Positions 35,583-45,774 of a DNA stretch of 64,000 bases are shown one piece after another. A program made the position numbers and the translations under genes. Source of the DNA: Curvibacter sp. CHRR-16. GTDB lineage: Bacteria; Pseudomonadota; Gammaproteobacteria; Burkholderiales; Burkholderiaceae_C. Location: the NCBI RefSeq assembly GCF_018474005.1, contig NZ_JAHCSH010000002.1, forward strand, positions 558,001-622,000. The letters are read 5' to 3'. The notes under the pieces are model-generated. The model made no database searches. It worked only from the letters and a program-made list of their open reading frames with translations, and was not told where the DNA came from. The first letter of the stretch is position 1; each line of letters begins with the position of its first letter.

Positions 35583-35753
35583 TCTTGCCTTGCTGCAAAA
35601 GCAGCAACTGGCTGGCAGACCAACGCCGCTATGGCGTCAATGAAGCAGACACCGAGGCAGAAGGTCAAAAAAAACGAAAAACCGTAAATAGCTGTAATAG
35701 CGACTACAGCCACATCGGCAACGGTTGCAGCCCACTCTCGTGTCGGCGTTCGT

Positions 35754-37268
35754 TTGGGTGCAGGCTTTGCACTGCTATTGGTACTGGTCTTGGCAATGGG
35801 GGTGTATGCCCTTGATCGGGTAGCCCGCATACACGACAGCGTGCAATCATTCGCCACCGACTGGCTTCCCAGCACCCAGCAGTTGGCAGGCATCAACGAG
35901 GCACTCAACCAAATGCGGCGTGGCGAGTTGCAGATGATGCTGGGCGGTGATGCGCAGTCTATGCAAGATGAGTCTGCCCGCATTGCCAAACAATGGGAGC
36001 AAATCCCGCCCTTGCTCAAATCCTATGGGCAAACACTGTCGCCATCAGAGCGCATCCCTTTTGACGATCTGCAAGCGGCTATACAAGCCTACAAAGTGAG
36101 CCAACCGCGCTTAATGGATTTGCTCAAGCAAGGCAAAGCCGACGAGGCACGGGCATTCATCCGCGGGGATTCGCGCAAAGCATTTCGTGCTACGACCGAT
36201 GCCATGGCCCAATTAACCCAAGCCAACACACAAGGTGCTGCACAAGCCACACGACAAGCGGATCTGGACTACAGCGCCGTCATCTGGGGCATGGGATTGC
36301 TGCTTGCGGTGGCGTTGGCCTTGGGGGCTGTTGTTGCATGGTTGCTCACGCGCTCACTGACCACACCCTTGGCCCACGCAGCTACCACGGCAGACCGCAT
36401 TGCCAATGGTGATTTGTGCAACCGCGTCCAGTCCGACAGACGCGATGAATTGGGCGATCTTTTGCGTGCATTGGCACGCATGCAAAATGCCTTAAATGCC
36501 TCAGTCTCTAGGGTGCGCATGGGCGCAGACGCCGTGGCCACTGCGGCCCAAGAAGTGTCTGCGGGTGGGCACGATTTATCGATTCGCAACGAACAAGCCG
36601 CAGCCAATATCGAACAAACATCCGCCGCCATGCAACAAGTGGCCGATACAGTGCGCAGCAGTTCAGAGTCTGCGCAGCAAGCCCATCACTTGGCCCATAC
36701 CGCAACCGAAGTAGCCACGCTGGGTGGCGCCGTGGTCAATCGCGTGGTGGCAACCATGACCGGCATTCAACATTCGTCACGCAAGATTGGCGACATCATT
36801 GGCGTGATCGATGGCATTGCCTTCCAGACCAATATCTTGGCACTCAATGCTGCGGTGGAAGCCGCTCGCGCAGGCGAGCAAGGACGTGGCTTTGCGGTAG
36901 TGGCCACCGAAGTGCGCACACTGGCTCAGCGGTCTGCGCAAGCGGCACGTGAAATCAGAACCCTGATTGCCAGTTCGGTAGAGCAAGTGGAACAAGGCGG
37001 TCAACTGGTGGACGAAGCGGGCAGCACCATGGCGCAGGTGGTGGCATCGGTGCACAACGTGCAAACGCTGATTGGCGAGATAGCTGCAGCCATCCAAGCG
37101 CAGACCCAAAGCGTGAGTGAAGTCAACTTGGCCATTGTGCAAATGGACAGCATGACGCAGCAAAACGCTGCCTTGGTAGAACAGTCCGCCGCCGCGGCCG
37201 AATCCTTGAAAGCCCAAGCAGGCGGACTCCTAACCGCCGTGGGCAAGTTCAAGTTGCTGTCAGCCTGA
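35754..37268 (+). CDS. Methyl-accepting chemotaxis protein with uncertain N-terminus
   Basis: A transmembrane chemoreceptor of about 504 visible residues. TM1 ([16 protein letters not shown]), a four-helix-bundle ligand domain (about 25-175), TM2 ([23 protein letters not shown]), HAMP (about 200-250) and a full signalling domain with the kinase-control tip [43 protein letters not shown] (read in pieces). Homologues start with a short basic segment before RLGAGFA. Here the frame does continue upstream ([10 protein letters not shown]) but holds only TTG 35754 as a usual start, no ribosome site, and an in-frame TAA at 35685. It may be decayed at the 5' end. There is no C-terminal NWETF-type tether. 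It converges with aceK, overlapping by 20 bases. Confidence 0.8.
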   Translation: MGAGFALLLVLVLAMGVYALDRVARIHDSVQSFATDWLPSTQQLAGINEALNQMRRGELQMMLGGDAQSMQDESARIAKQWEQIPPLLKSYGQTLSPSERIPFDDLQAAIQAYKVSQPRLMDLLKQGKADEARAFIRGDSRKAFRATTDAMAQLTQANTQGAAQATRQADLDYSAVIWGMGLLLAVALALGAVVAWLLTRSLTTPLAHAATTADRIANGDLCNRVQSDRRDELGDLLRALARMQNALNASVSRVRMGADAVATAAQEVSAGGHDLSIRNEQAAANIEQTSAAMQQVADTVRSSSESAQQAHHLAHTATEVATLGGAVVNRVVATMTGIQHSSRKIGDIIGVIDGIAFQTNILALNAAVEAARAGEQGRGFAVVATEVRTLAQRSAQAAREIRTLIASSVEQVEQGGQLVDEAGSTMAQVVASVHNVQTLIGEIAAAIQAQTQSVSEVNLAIVQMDSMTQQNAALVEQSAAAAESLKAQAGGLLTAVGKFKLLSA

Positions 37269-39099
37269 AACCACCCCCAAAGACTCCGCGGCTAAACCGC
37301 CGTTCCCGCTCGTACGGGAATACGTCCATCACGTGCCCGGCGACGATGCGTTCTTTGTGCGCTTGCCAAAATGCCGGGTCTAGCAAGTCGGCGTGGTGGC
37401 GCATGAACACATCGCGCACGGCAGTGTTTCCCAGCAGGAACGGGGCGAAGGTTTCGGGAAACACGTCTTTGGGGCCTACGCTGTACCAAATCTCGCCGGA
37501 CATTTCATCTTCCTCGTTGCGCGGTGCGGGCACGCGGCGGAAGTGGCAATCGGTCAGGTATTCGATTTCGTCGTAGTCGTAAAACACCACCTTGCCGTGG
37601 CGCGTCATGCCGAAGTTTTTCCACAGCATGTCGCCGGGGAAGATGTTGGCAGCCACTAGGTCTTTGATGGCGTTGCCATAGTCCACCACCGTCCGCTCGA
37701 TCTGCTCGCGGGCACGTTGGGCGGCAGCGCTGGTGTCTGCCGCGTTGGTACCACCCGCATCAAACGCTTCTTGCAGGTAGATGTTGAGCGGGATCATGCG
37801 CCGCTCGATGTACAAATGCTTGAGGATGACCTCCAAGTTGCCATCGCCATCGCGGTCGCTGACCTCGATCTGGCTCGGGGCGAATTGCTGGATTTCGGCA
37901 ATCAATTCATCACTGAACCGTTCACGCGGAAAAGCCACGTTGCTGTACTCCAATGTGTCGGCCATACGGCCCACGCGGTCATGCTGCTTGACCAGCAGGT
38001 ACTTGCCCTTGATCTGCTCGCGCGTAGTGTCCTTTTGCGGTGGAAAGTAGTCTTTGATGAGCTTGAATACATAGGGAAAGCTGGGCAAATCGAACACCAG
38101 CATGACCATGCCCTTGATGCCGGGAGCGATGCGAAACCGGTCGGTGCTGTGCCGCAAGTGCATGAGGAAATCGCGGTAGAACAGTGTCTTGCCCTGCTTG
38201 GCCAGCCCCAGTGCGTTGTAGATTTCGTTGCGCGGTTTGCGCGGCATGAGGCTGCGCAAGAACTGCACGTAGGCACTGGGGATTTCCATGTCCACCATGA
38301 AGTAGGCCCGCGCAAAACTGAACAGCATCAGCAAATCGTCTTCGCCAAAAAGTACCGCATCGATGTACAGCTTGCCCTGCTCGTTGTGCAGAATGGGCAA
38401 GGCAAAGCCATGCTCATAAAAGCCGTTGATCACCTTGCCCACCATGTAACACCCTTTGTTGCGCAGAAACAGGCCCGACAGCACCTGGATTTGGAAGTTG
38501 GCGCGCAGCTTGGTGTCGCGCAGCAAGCCGGCTACCCCCTGCGTGACGTACTGGGCATCGCGCTCTAGGTCGTCAAAGGGCACGCGCAAATCGAAGTCAC
38601 GCACCATCTGTCGCACCGTCTGCTGCATGCTGTCGCGGCTGGGGTAGTAGGAGCGGTAGCTGGGTTGGTTGCGCGACTCGTCGATCTGGATGTATTCCGT
38701 GCTGACCGCTGGGCGCACAAAGATGAAGTCATTCTGGAAATAGCTGCGGTGCAGGATTTTGGTGGTGACCGAATTGAAAAAGGTCTCCGCCAACTCGGGC
38801 TGGTGGTGATCTACCAAGAGGCCAATGTAGTGCAGCTTGACTTGCTGCCACACGTCCATGCCTTGACTCCCAGCCTTGAACTCGCGCTCCAAGCGCAGGC
38901 TGCATTCTTTGACGCGCAGGTCGTAAAACTCAATGCGCTCGCGCTGGGCGCGCTGCTGGCCGTGCCAGTCTTGCACCTCAAAGCGGTGCTTGGCCCGTGC
39001 GGATTCGGTGCGAAACAGTTGGTAGTGACGGTTAAAGCCATCCATCATGGCCTTGGCAATGTCATAGGCCAGCAACGAATCCAGACGGGCTGGGAACAT
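37249..39099 (-). CDS. aceK: Isocitrate dehydrogenase kinase/phosphatase
   Basis: A 616-residue bifunctional enzyme that phosphorylates isocitrate dehydrogenase to divert carbon to the glyoxylate shunt, and dephosphorylates it when the shunt is not needed. Visible are the N-terminal regulatory helices ([16 protein letters not shown]), the nucleotide-binding stretch [24 protein letters not shown] (about 314-337), and the catalytic [18 protein letters not shown] segment. Length is standard. It is the last gene of rodA, sulfatase, can, aceK, 18 bases after can. No aceA or aceB is adjacent, unlike the enterobacterial operon. Confidence 0.95.
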   Translation of the reverse strand: MFPARLDSLLAYDIAKAMMDGFNRHYQLFRTESARAKHRFEVQDWHGQQRAQRERIEFYDLRVKECSLRLEREFKAGSQGMDVWQQVKLHYIGLLVDHHQPELAETFFNSVTTKILHRSYFQNDFIFVRPAVSTEYIQIDESRNQPSYRSYYPSRDSMQQTVRQMVRDFDLRVPFDDLERDAQYVTQGVAGLLRDTKLRANFQIQVLSGLFLRNKGCYMVGKVINGFYEHGFALPILHNEQGKLYIDAVLFGEDDLLMLFSFARAYFMVDMEIPSAYVQFLRSLMPRKPRNEIYNALGLAKQGKTLFYRDFLMHLRHSTDRFRIAPGIKGMVMLVFDLPSFPYVFKLIKDYFPPQKDTTREQIKGKYLLVKQHDRVGRMADTLEYSNVAFPRERFSDELIAEIQQFAPSQIEVSDRDGDGNLEVILKHLYIERRMIPLNIYLQEAFDAGGTNAADTSAAAQRAREQIERTVVDYGNAIKDLVAANIFPGDMLWKNFGMTRHGKVVFYDYDEIEYLTDCHFRRVPAPRNEEDEMSGEIWYSVGPKDVFPETFAPFLLGNTAVRDVFMRHHADLLDPAFWQAHKERIVAGHVMDVFPYERERRFSRGVFGGGFRLTAT

Positions 39100-39117
39100 G
39101 GTGCAAATCTCCCCGGC

Positions 39118-39783
39118 TTATTGGGGCTGGCGTGGCATCAGGCGCACGCCCGACAAAGCCTCCCCGTAAATGGATACCAAATCATCATTGCCGTTGACGG
39201 TGATGTGCAAGTCTTGCAGCAAACCGTCACTGACACCATACACCCAGCCGTGCAAAGTGACGTCTTGCCCCTTGCCCCACGCATCCTGCACCACGGTACT
39301 TTGGGCGACATTGACTACCTGCTCGATGACGTTGAGCTCACACAGCGCCGCAGAACGGGAAAACTCGGGCAAGGCATCTAATATGTCGCGGTGGCGGTCG
39401 CGCACGTCTTGGATGTGGCGCAACCAGTTGTCGGCCAGCCCAATGCGGGCACCATCGAGCGCGGCCTTGACGCCCGCGCAGCCGTAGTGGCCCACCACCA
39501 TGATGTGGCTGACCTTGAGGTGCTCCACCGCGAACTGGATGGTGGAGAGGGCATTCAAATCCGAGTGCACCACCACATTGGCCACATTGCGGTGCACGAA
39601 CACTTCACCCGGGGCCAAACCCGTGATTTCGTTGGCGGGCACGCGGCTGTCGGAGCAACCAATCCACATGTACTGGGGACGCTGTTGATTGGCCAAACCG
39701 GTGAAAAAACCGGGGCGTTGGCGCTCCATCTCGGCAGCCCACGCGCGGTTGTTGGTAAAAAGTTCTTCGAGTTGTTTGCTCAT
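39118..39783 (-). CDS. can: Beta-class carbonic anhydrase
   Basis: A 221-residue Zn enzyme that interconverts CO2 and bicarbonate to supply carboxylases. Zn ligands and partners are Cys43, Asp45 and Arg47 in WIGCSDSRVP, and His99 and Cys102 in VVGHYGCAGV. Length and the LHGWVYGVSDGLL segment match the Can clade. It sits 18 bases after the sulfatase and 18 bases before aceK, suggesting a shared transcript. Confidence 0.94.
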   Translation of the reverse strand: MSKQLEELFTNNRAWAAEMERQRPGFFTGLANQQRPQYMWIGCSDSRVPANEITGLAPGEVFVHRNVANVVVHSDLNALSTIQFAVEHLKVSHIMVVGHYGCAGVKAALDGARIGLADNWLRHIQDVRDRHRDILDALPEFSRSAALCELNVIEQVVNVAQSTVVQDAWGKGQDVTLHGWVYGVSDGLLQDLHITVNGNDDLVSIYGEALSGVRLMPRQPQ

Positions 39784-39801
39784 GCAGTAGCGTTTTCAGT
39801 G

Positions 39802-41826
39802 TTATTTGCGTTGTTGCAGTCCATAGCGGATATTCCAGTCCAGCAGCCCAATGCGGGCGCGCTCTTGGGCATCGTCTTGGGGGTTGAAGACACAGCCAGG
39901 CACATCACCAGCCTGCTTGGAAGAGGTGCAGACAAAAGAGCCGGGATTTCCCAGCTGCCAAGCGCCTTGTGCGTTGCGAGCCTCAGCGGTGTAAAACAAG
40001 GTGCGCGGTGCATCCATGGGTGATGCGCTGGGCTGCGCCAACAGATTGCGCCCGCTTTGCACATACCCCGCATCCACCCCAAGCAATGGAAAGAGTGTGG
40101 GGAACATGTCGCGGTGGCTGGCTGGCAAGTGCTGCTGCGTACCGCACTGCAGGTTTTTGCCCCAAATGACGAAGGGCACTTGGCGAATCAGGTAACGGCG
40201 TGAGGCCTCGGCATAGACGCCAAAAGAGCGCACATTGTGATCGCCCGTGCCCGCCATGATGGTGTTATCCCACCAAGGGCTTGCACGCAGCCACTGCACG
40301 AAGCCGCCCAACAAATCAGCCGCATAGCGGTAAGTATCCAAGTTGGGCACCAGGGTATCGGCAGAGGTCTCGCCTTTCCACTGCGACATGTCCAGCTTGG
40401 GTGGGGTGTAGTTCTCTGGCAAATCGTAGGGTGGGTGGTTGGTTACCGATAGCACAAAGACCATGAGTGGCTTATCCCCTGGTTTGGGGGGCTGTGCCAG
40501 GCGCTGTTGCAAGTATTTGAAGATGTACTCATCCCACACCCCCCACAAACCAACGTTCGCTTCGGGGTAGAGCGCACGCAAGTTGTTGGCATCGATGACT
40601 TCGTCAAAGCCCTGGGTATGGAGCACGCGGTTCAAGTCCCGCCAACCAGAGCGCCCCGACGTCAGAAACAGGGTGTGGTAACCCGCTTTTTGCGCGGCCA
40701 CGGCAATGCTGCTGGGCAGTGGCTTGCGTCCGGCATCGCCCAAGGTAAGCGGGGTAATGGGACTGGAGAACAAAATCGCCTCCAACGACGGGTGAGTACC
40801 CGGCTGCGCTGAATCGAAGTTGTCAAAGTGGCAAGCATCCTTGAGTGTGGGCACCATGCGCCCCAGCACATCAAAGCGCGGGGACTGGTAGAGCATGGGC
40901 TCTGCACTCCACGACTCCATGAGGAAAAAAATCAAATTCTTTTTGGCCGCGCCTGCTGGCAAAGCCGGGTGCTGGTAAAGCGCGGCCTGCACCGCAGCAT
41001 CGCTGTCAGCAGGCAAACCCAAAACCTTGGCTGCTTCTTGCGCGGACTGGTAACCCATGGCGCGCAAGCCTAGCAATGGGTCAGCCAACTGCTGCGACTG
41101 GCGGCGACTGTCCCATGCGTACTTGAGGGCGATAGAGCCATTGGGCACCATGTCGTTGAGGAACTGCGAGGTGGTCACCGTCAGGTGCTGCTTTTGCAGG
41201 GCCATTTCACGCACCGTGCCCTTGCCTGCAAACAGCAAGGCCACCAGCAACACCACAGACAAGGGCACCAGAACAAACCAGCGCGCCTTGTACAGCAGGG
41301 TTTCGATAGGGGCTTGCCGCACCAAACGGCCATGCAAAGCGATGCCAGCAGTGATCAGCAGCACGGTCCCTAGCAAGGTCATGGCAATAGGAAAGTCGCG
41401 CCAAATGGTGGCGAACACCGCGCCCGTGTCATCCTCAAACACACCAAAGACCAAGGAATCGATGGGCGTTTTATAAAACCCAAAGTAGTGCAAATTGATC
41501 ACCGACAGCACCACCACCAAGCCAATCAACACCCCGCCCACGATACGGTAGATGCGCTCACTCACCCAAGGCCACACCAGCAGCAACACAAACACCAGAA
41601 CAGCAGCCACCTTGAGGTCAAAGCGCACACCTTGCCATAACACTGCAGCCACATCGGGGCGAGAGGCACCAAAACCTTGTGGCCAGAAATGCATGAGCTG
41701 CACCCCACGCACCGCACTTTGCACCAACACCAAAGGCCCGATCAAAAGCCACGCACGCAACAATGCGCGCACCACGCCTCGCCCCAGCAAGGCCAACAGC
41801 CCTGCGATGGATTGCACTGCTTTCAC
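39802..41826 (-). CDS. LTA synthase family membrane sulfatase / phosphoglycerol transferase-like
   Basis: A 674-residue inner-membrane protein. About five helices occupy residues 10-210 and a periplasmic sulfatase-fold domain covers about 290-620. Active-site elements are FFLMESWSAEP (metal-binding Glu), GTHPSLEAILFSS (nucleophile Thr region), FVLSVTNHPPYDLP, and GTGDHN (Asp-His metal ligands). Relatives transfer phosphoglycerol (LtaS, OpgB) or phosphoethanolamine to periplasmic glycans. I chose GTG 41826 because AAGGA sits 7 bases upstream and it follows the rodA stop by 13 bases; an earlier in-frame start at 41871 would overlap rodA. Acceptor unknown; decoration of an envelope glycan is inferred. 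Confidence 0.82.
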   Translation of the reverse strand: MKAVQSIAGLLALLGRGVVRALLRAWLLIGPLVLVQSAVRGVQLMHFWPQGFGASRPDVAAVLWQGVRFDLKVAAVLVFVLLLVWPWVSERIYRIVGGVLIGLVVVLSVINLHYFGFYKTPIDSLVFGVFEDDTGAVFATIWRDFPIAMTLLGTVLLITAGIALHGRLVRQAPIETLLYKARWFVLVPLSVVLLVALLFAGKGTVREMALQKQHLTVTTSQFLNDMVPNGSIALKYAWDSRRQSQQLADPLLGLRAMGYQSAQEAAKVLGLPADSDAAVQAALYQHPALPAGAAKKNLIFFLMESWSAEPMLYQSPRFDVLGRMVPTLKDACHFDNFDSAQPGTHPSLEAILFSSPITPLTLGDAGRKPLPSSIAVAAQKAGYHTLFLTSGRSGWRDLNRVLHTQGFDEVIDANNLRALYPEANVGLWGVWDEYIFKYLQQRLAQPPKPGDKPLMVFVLSVTNHPPYDLPENYTPPKLDMSQWKGETSADTLVPNLDTYRYAADLLGGFVQWLRASPWWDNTIMAGTGDHNVRSFGVYAEASRRYLIRQVPFVIWGKNLQCGTQQHLPASHRDMFPTLFPLLGVDAGYVQSGRNLLAQPSASPMDAPRTLFYTAEARNAQGAWQLGNPGSFVCTSSKQAGDVPGCVFNPQDDAQERARIGLLDWNIRYGLQQRK

Positions 41827-41839
41827 GACGTCATCCTTT

Positions 41840-42994
41840 CTAACTCTGTACCAAGCGCTTGCTGTTGGCAATCGACATCAAAATGCCCAAGGCCAAGCCC
41901 AAAATCACCATGGCCGTACCACCGTAACTGATGAACGGCAGAGGCACGCCCACCACTGGCAAAATGCCACTGACCATGCCCATATTCACAAAAGCATAGG
42001 CAAAGAAAATGACAGAAACCGCCCCCGCCATCAGGCGAGAGAACAAGGTGGGCGCCTCCATGGCAATGTTGAGCCCACGCAAAATAAGCGCCATAAAAGC
42101 ACCTATCAGTACCAGCACACCAATCAAGCCCAACTCCTCGGAGTAAGCCGCAAAAATAAAGTCCGTGGTGCGCTCAGGAATGAACTCCAAATGGGTTTGC
42201 GTACCCTTCATATAGCCCGCGCCTGTGATACCACCCGCACCAATGGCGATCATCCCTTGGATGATGTGAAACCCCTTGCCCAAAGGGTCACGCGTAGGGT
42301 CCAGCAAGGTACACACCCGTTGCTGCTGGTAATCGTGCAAGCCCGGCCAGTTCACGCCTTCGGCGCACAGCCGTGGCTCAAAAATCACCAGCAGGGCAAT
42401 ACCTATCACCCCCAAGACCACCGGCGGGATGACCAACTTCCAGCTCATACCGGCAAAGAAAATGACCGACACGCCCGCTGCCAGCACCAGCATGGCCGTG
42501 CCCAAATCAGGCTGTTTCATGATCAGGCCCACCGGGATAGCCAGCAACACGCCCGCCACCACAAAATCCAAGGCCCGCAACTGACCCTCGCGTTTTTGGA
42601 ACCACCACGCCAACATCAAAGGCATGGCCAGCTTCATGATCTCGCTGGGCTGGATCACCACCCCCACATTGACCCAGCGTTTGGCCCCCTTTTTGGTAAT
42701 ACCAAAAATAGCCACCGCTATCAGCAAAGCCACCCCCACGGTGTAAAGCGGCACCGCAATATTCATGAGGCGCTGTGGCGGTATCTGGGCGACCACAAAC
42801 ATGATGGAACCGGCAATCAACATATTGCGCGCGTGGTCGGTAAAACGCGAACCATTGTCATAGCCCGACGAGTACATGATGAGCAAGCCCAGACAACACA
42901 AAATGAACACGATGAAGGCCAAGGGCCCGTCAAAGCGACTCAATACAGGCTCTAAACGCTTGCGAAGGGGAATTTTTCCGAACTGGTGTGGCAT
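41840..42994 (-). CDS. rodA: Rod-shape SEDS peptidoglycan polymerase RodA
   Basis: A 384-residue integral membrane glycosyltransferase of the elongasome. SEDS features are a ten-helix layout, KKGAKRWVNVGVVIQPSEIMKLAMPL near residues 109-134 (catalytic-site region), KQPDLGTAMLVL with the essential Asp, FIPERTTDFIFAAYSEELGLIG, and the C-terminal PLPFISYGGTAM. It differs from the FtsW at 58369-59619 in the FIPERTTDF stretch. The partner transpeptidase gene mrdA is not upstream. The ATG is only 25 bases from the divergent yqiA start, so the promoter must lie in or next to yqiA. Confidence 0.93.
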   Translation of the reverse strand: MPHQFGKIPLRKRLEPVLSRFDGPLAFIVFILCCLGLLIMYSSGYDNGSRFTDHARNMLIAGSIMFVVAQIPPQRLMNIAVPLYTVGVALLIAVAIFGITKKGAKRWVNVGVVIQPSEIMKLAMPLMLAWWFQKREGQLRALDFVVAGVLLAIPVGLIMKQPDLGTAMLVLAAGVSVIFFAGMSWKLVIPPVVLGVIGIALLVIFEPRLCAEGVNWPGLHDYQQQRVCTLLDPTRDPLGKGFHIIQGMIAIGAGGITGAGYMKGTQTHLEFIPERTTDFIFAAYSEELGLIGVLVLIGAFMALILRGLNIAMEAPTLFSRLMAGAVSVIFFAYAFVNMGMVSGILPVVGVPLPFISYGGTAMVILGLALGILMSIANSKRLVQS

Positions 42995-43019
42995 GGGGGT
43001 GGATTATCCTTGCTCGCTT

Positions 43020-43625
43020 ATGCCCACACCTGCCGTATTGCCCACCACCCACCTCCTCTACCTGCACGGCTTTCGCTCCTCGCCCCAGTCGTTCAAAGCG
43101 CGTCTCATGGCCGAGCACATGGCCCGTCACTACCCGCAGGTGCACTGGTGGTGCCCGCAGTTGCCGCCGTCACCTGCTGCAGCCATGCGGCTGGTGCTAG
43201 ACGGCATAGCCCACTGGCCGCGCTCAAGCATGGCGGTCATGGGCTCGTCGCTGGGTGGGTTTTATGCCACCTATGTGGCCGAGCACACGTTCTGCCGCGC
43301 CGTGCTCATCAACCCCGCAGTGAACCCAGCACGTGACTTGGAGCGCTACATCGGCGAGCAAACCCAGTGGCATGCACCCGAGGAGTCGTTTTACTTTGCC
43401 CCCGAATACGTGGGCGAACTGCACGCCTTGACGCTGGGCGAGTTGACCCACCCTGAGCGCTACCTAGCCCTGCTGGCCAAAGGCGATGAGGTACTGGACT
43501 GGCGCGAAATGCACGTCCGCTACAGCGCCATGCCCCATGTATTGCAAGAAGGTGGCGACCATGCCCTGAGCAACTTTGCCGACTACCTGCCGCAGGTGCT
43601 GCGCCATCTAGGGCTTCAAGCCTGA
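43020..43625 (+). CDS. YqiA-like alpha/beta-hydrolase (esterase)
   Basis: A 201-residue small alpha/beta-hydrolase. LLYLHGFRSSPQSFKA forms the oxyanion region. The nucleophile elbow is MGSSLGGFYATYVAE (Ser in GSSLGG), then INPAVNPARDLERYIG. The acid lies near AKGDEVLDWR and the catalytic His is in EGGDHALSNF. This layout is that of the YqiA/YcfP family, acyl-CoA or short-ester hydrolases. The start ATG 43020 is divergent from rodA with 25 bases between. Confidence 0.87.
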   Translation: MPTPAVLPTTHLLYLHGFRSSPQSFKARLMAEHMARHYPQVHWWCPQLPPSPAAAMRLVLDGIAHWPRSSMAVMGSSLGGFYATYVAEHTFCRAVLINPAVNPARDLERYIGEQTQWHAPEESFYFAPEYVGELHALTLGELTHPERYLALLAKGDEVLDWREMHVRYSAMPHVLQEGGDHALSNFADYLPQVLRHLGLQA

Positions 43626-43701
43626 CCGACGCGCCAGCAGGGCTGCACGCAGGGGAGTTATGGGGATAGCGGACAATACGCCCCTTATCTGAAGAGCCCC
43701 T

Positions 43702-45774
43702 ATGTTTGTATTGTTCGACGATGCTGGCAAATTTTTGGCCGGCCGCATTCTTTCCGAGGCCGATGCCTCTGCGCAGGTGGAGCTGGACTCTGGCAAGCGC
43801 GTCAAGGTCAAAGCCGCCAACCAGTTGCTGCGCTTTGAAAAGCCCGAGCCCGCCGCATTCTTGGCAGCGGCGCACACCGTGGCCGCTAGCATTGAGCTGG
43901 ACTTGGCGTGGGAATTCGCCCCCGAAGACGAGTTTGGCTTTGCCGACTTGGCGCGCGAATACTTTTCGGCCAACGCCACGCTGACAGAACAAGCCGGTGC
44001 CCTCTTGCGTCTGTACGAAGCGCCGCATTATTTCCGCCGCGCTGGCAAAGGACGCTTTCGCAAAGCCCCCGCCGAAATCATCCAGCAGGCGCTGGCAGCC
44101 ATCGAGAAAAAACGCCTGCAGGCCGAGCAAATCGCCCAATGGGCGGCCGACTTGGCGCAGGGCCAGTGCCCGCCCTCAGTGCGCGAGCAGTTGTACAAAA
44201 TTCTGTTCAAACCGGACAAAAACGCACCTGAATACAAGGCCGTGGTGGAAGCCAGCCGCAGCAGCCAGCAGGCCCCACTGGCCCTGCTGCAAAAGGCAGG
44301 GGCCATTGCCTCCCCCTACGAGTTCCACTGGAAGCGCTTTGTGCTGGAGTATTTCCCCAAAGGCACGGGCTTTCCTGCGGTGCAGGCACCGGACATCACC
44401 GATGCGCTGCCAGTCGCCCCTGTGCAAGCGTTCTCCATCGACGATTCGCAAACCACCGAGATTGACGATGCCCTGTCGCTGCAAGGCTTGGGCACTGGCA
44501 CGGTAACGCTGGGCATCCACATTGCAGCGCCCGGCTTGGCCGTGCAGCCCGGCAGTGCCGTGGACGTACTGGGTCGCGCCCGCCTGTCCACCGTGTACAT
44601 GCCCGGCTACAAAGTCACCATGCTGCCCGACGACGTAGTGCAACGCTACACGCTGCTAGAGGGGCGCGACTGCCCGGCCGTGTCGCTCTACGTGACGCTG
44701 GACGAAGCCACACTGACCATCCAAGGCCACGAAACCAAGCTGGAGCGGGTGCCCATCGCCCACAACCTGCGCCACGACCAGATAGACCACATCGTGACGG
44801 GGGATTGGCTGCAAGACGCCAGCGTGCAGCACGACAACACGCCGACTGAACTGCAGACCCTGCGCCCCGCACTGACCTTTTTGCACCGCTTGGCGCAAGA
44901 CCTCAAGGCCAAGCGCGAAGTCGTGCGTGGCAAGCCAGAGACCTTCAACCGTCCAGACTACAACTTCCGCTTGGTCGGCAACGACGGCGCTGAACCCGTG
45001 GGTGACGAAACCGTACACATCAGCGTGCGCCAGCGTGGCGCACCGCTGGACTTGATCGTGGCCGAAGCCATGATTTTGGCCAACAGCACCTGGGGCAGTT
45101 GGATGGCTGAACTGGGTGTGCCCGCCATCTACCGCAGTCAAGCCAGCATGACCCCCGGCGTGAAAGTGCGCATGGGCACCAAGGCCCTGCCGCATGCGGG
45201 TATTGGCGTAAAAAGCTATGCGTGGAGCACCTCCCCGCTGCGCCGCTACACCGACTTGGTGAACCAGTGGCAAATCATCGCCTGCGCGCGCCACGGCAAG
45301 ACCGCCGCGCTGGCTGTCCCCTTCAAACCCAAGGATGCGGAGCTGTTTGGCATCATTTCCGCATTCGACACAGCGTACTCGGCCTACAACGGTTACCAAG
45401 CTGGCATGGAGCGCTTCTGGACGCTGCGCTACGTGCAGCAACATGGCCTGACCGAGCTGGTAGCCGCCGTCATGAAGGACAACCTGGCCCGCGCTCAAGA
45501 CATCCCGCTGGTACTGCCCGTGCTGGGCGCGCAAGGCTTGCCACGCGGCGCTCTGATTCGCGTCAAGCTGGGAGAGCCCGACCTGATTGCCTTGGACATC
45601 CACGGCACGCTGCTGGAGCGCTTGGACAGCCCTGTTGGCAACGCAAGCCCAGCCGACGAAGAAAACGACGAGGACGAAGCAGCCGCCGGACCGCTAACGA
45701 TTGCCGTGGATGTGACGGAGAACAACACCGACACCGAGCCCCCCCCCTCCGGCGGCGATAATCCCCCCCTGTGA
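43702..45774 (+). CDS. RNase II/RNB family exoribonuclease
   Basis: A 690-residue 3'-5' exoribonuclease-like protein. A non-canonical N-terminal region (residues 1-230) precedes the RNB catalytic domain. The Mg-binding aspartates are in FSIDDSQTTEIDDALS (about 247-262), followed by GIHIAAP, TVYMPGYKVTMLP, HGAP-like RQRGAPLDLIVAEAMILAN, and STSPLRRYTDLVNQWQ. The C-terminal 50 residues are acidic and Pro-rich after the S1-like segment. The gene starts the plus-strand string with tonB and mtgA. It resembles the RNase II-related gene common in this place in Burkholderiales. Not called rnb because the N-terminus differs from E. coli RNase II. Confidence 0.88.
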   Translation: MFVLFDDAGKFLAGRILSEADASAQVELDSGKRVKVKAANQLLRFEKPEPAAFLAAAHTVAASIELDLAWEFAPEDEFGFADLAREYFSANATLTEQAGALLRLYEAPHYFRRAGKGRFRKAPAEIIQQALAAIEKKRLQAEQIAQWAADLAQGQCPPSVREQLYKILFKPDKNAPEYKAVVEASRSSQQAPLALLQKAGAIASPYEFHWKRFVLEYFPKGTGFPAVQAPDITDALPVAPVQAFSIDDSQTTEIDDALSLQGLGTGTVTLGIHIAAPGLAVQPGSAVDVLGRARLSTVYMPGYKVTMLPDDVVQRYTLLEGRDCPAVSLYVTLDEATLTIQGHETKLERVPIAHNLRHDQIDHIVTGDWLQDASVQHDNTPTELQTLRPALTFLHRLAQDLKAKREVVRGKPETFNRPDYNFRLVGNDGAEPVGDETVHISVRQRGAPLDLIVAEAMILANSTWGSWMAELGVPAIYRSQASMTPGVKVRMGTKALPHAGIGVKSYAWSTSPLRRYTDLVNQWQIIACARHGKTAALAVPFKPKDAELFGIISAFDTAYSAYNGYQAGMERFWTLRYVQQHGLTELVAAVMKDNLARAQDIPLVLPVLGAQGLPRGALIRVKLGEPDLIALDIHGTLLERLDSPVGNASPADEENDEDEAAAGPLTIAVDVTENNTDTEPPPSGGDNPPL

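Noticed and set aside
43702..43984. Alternative frame inside the RNB gene start
   Set aside because: Shadow frame; the 690-residue RNB frame carries the catalytic motifs.
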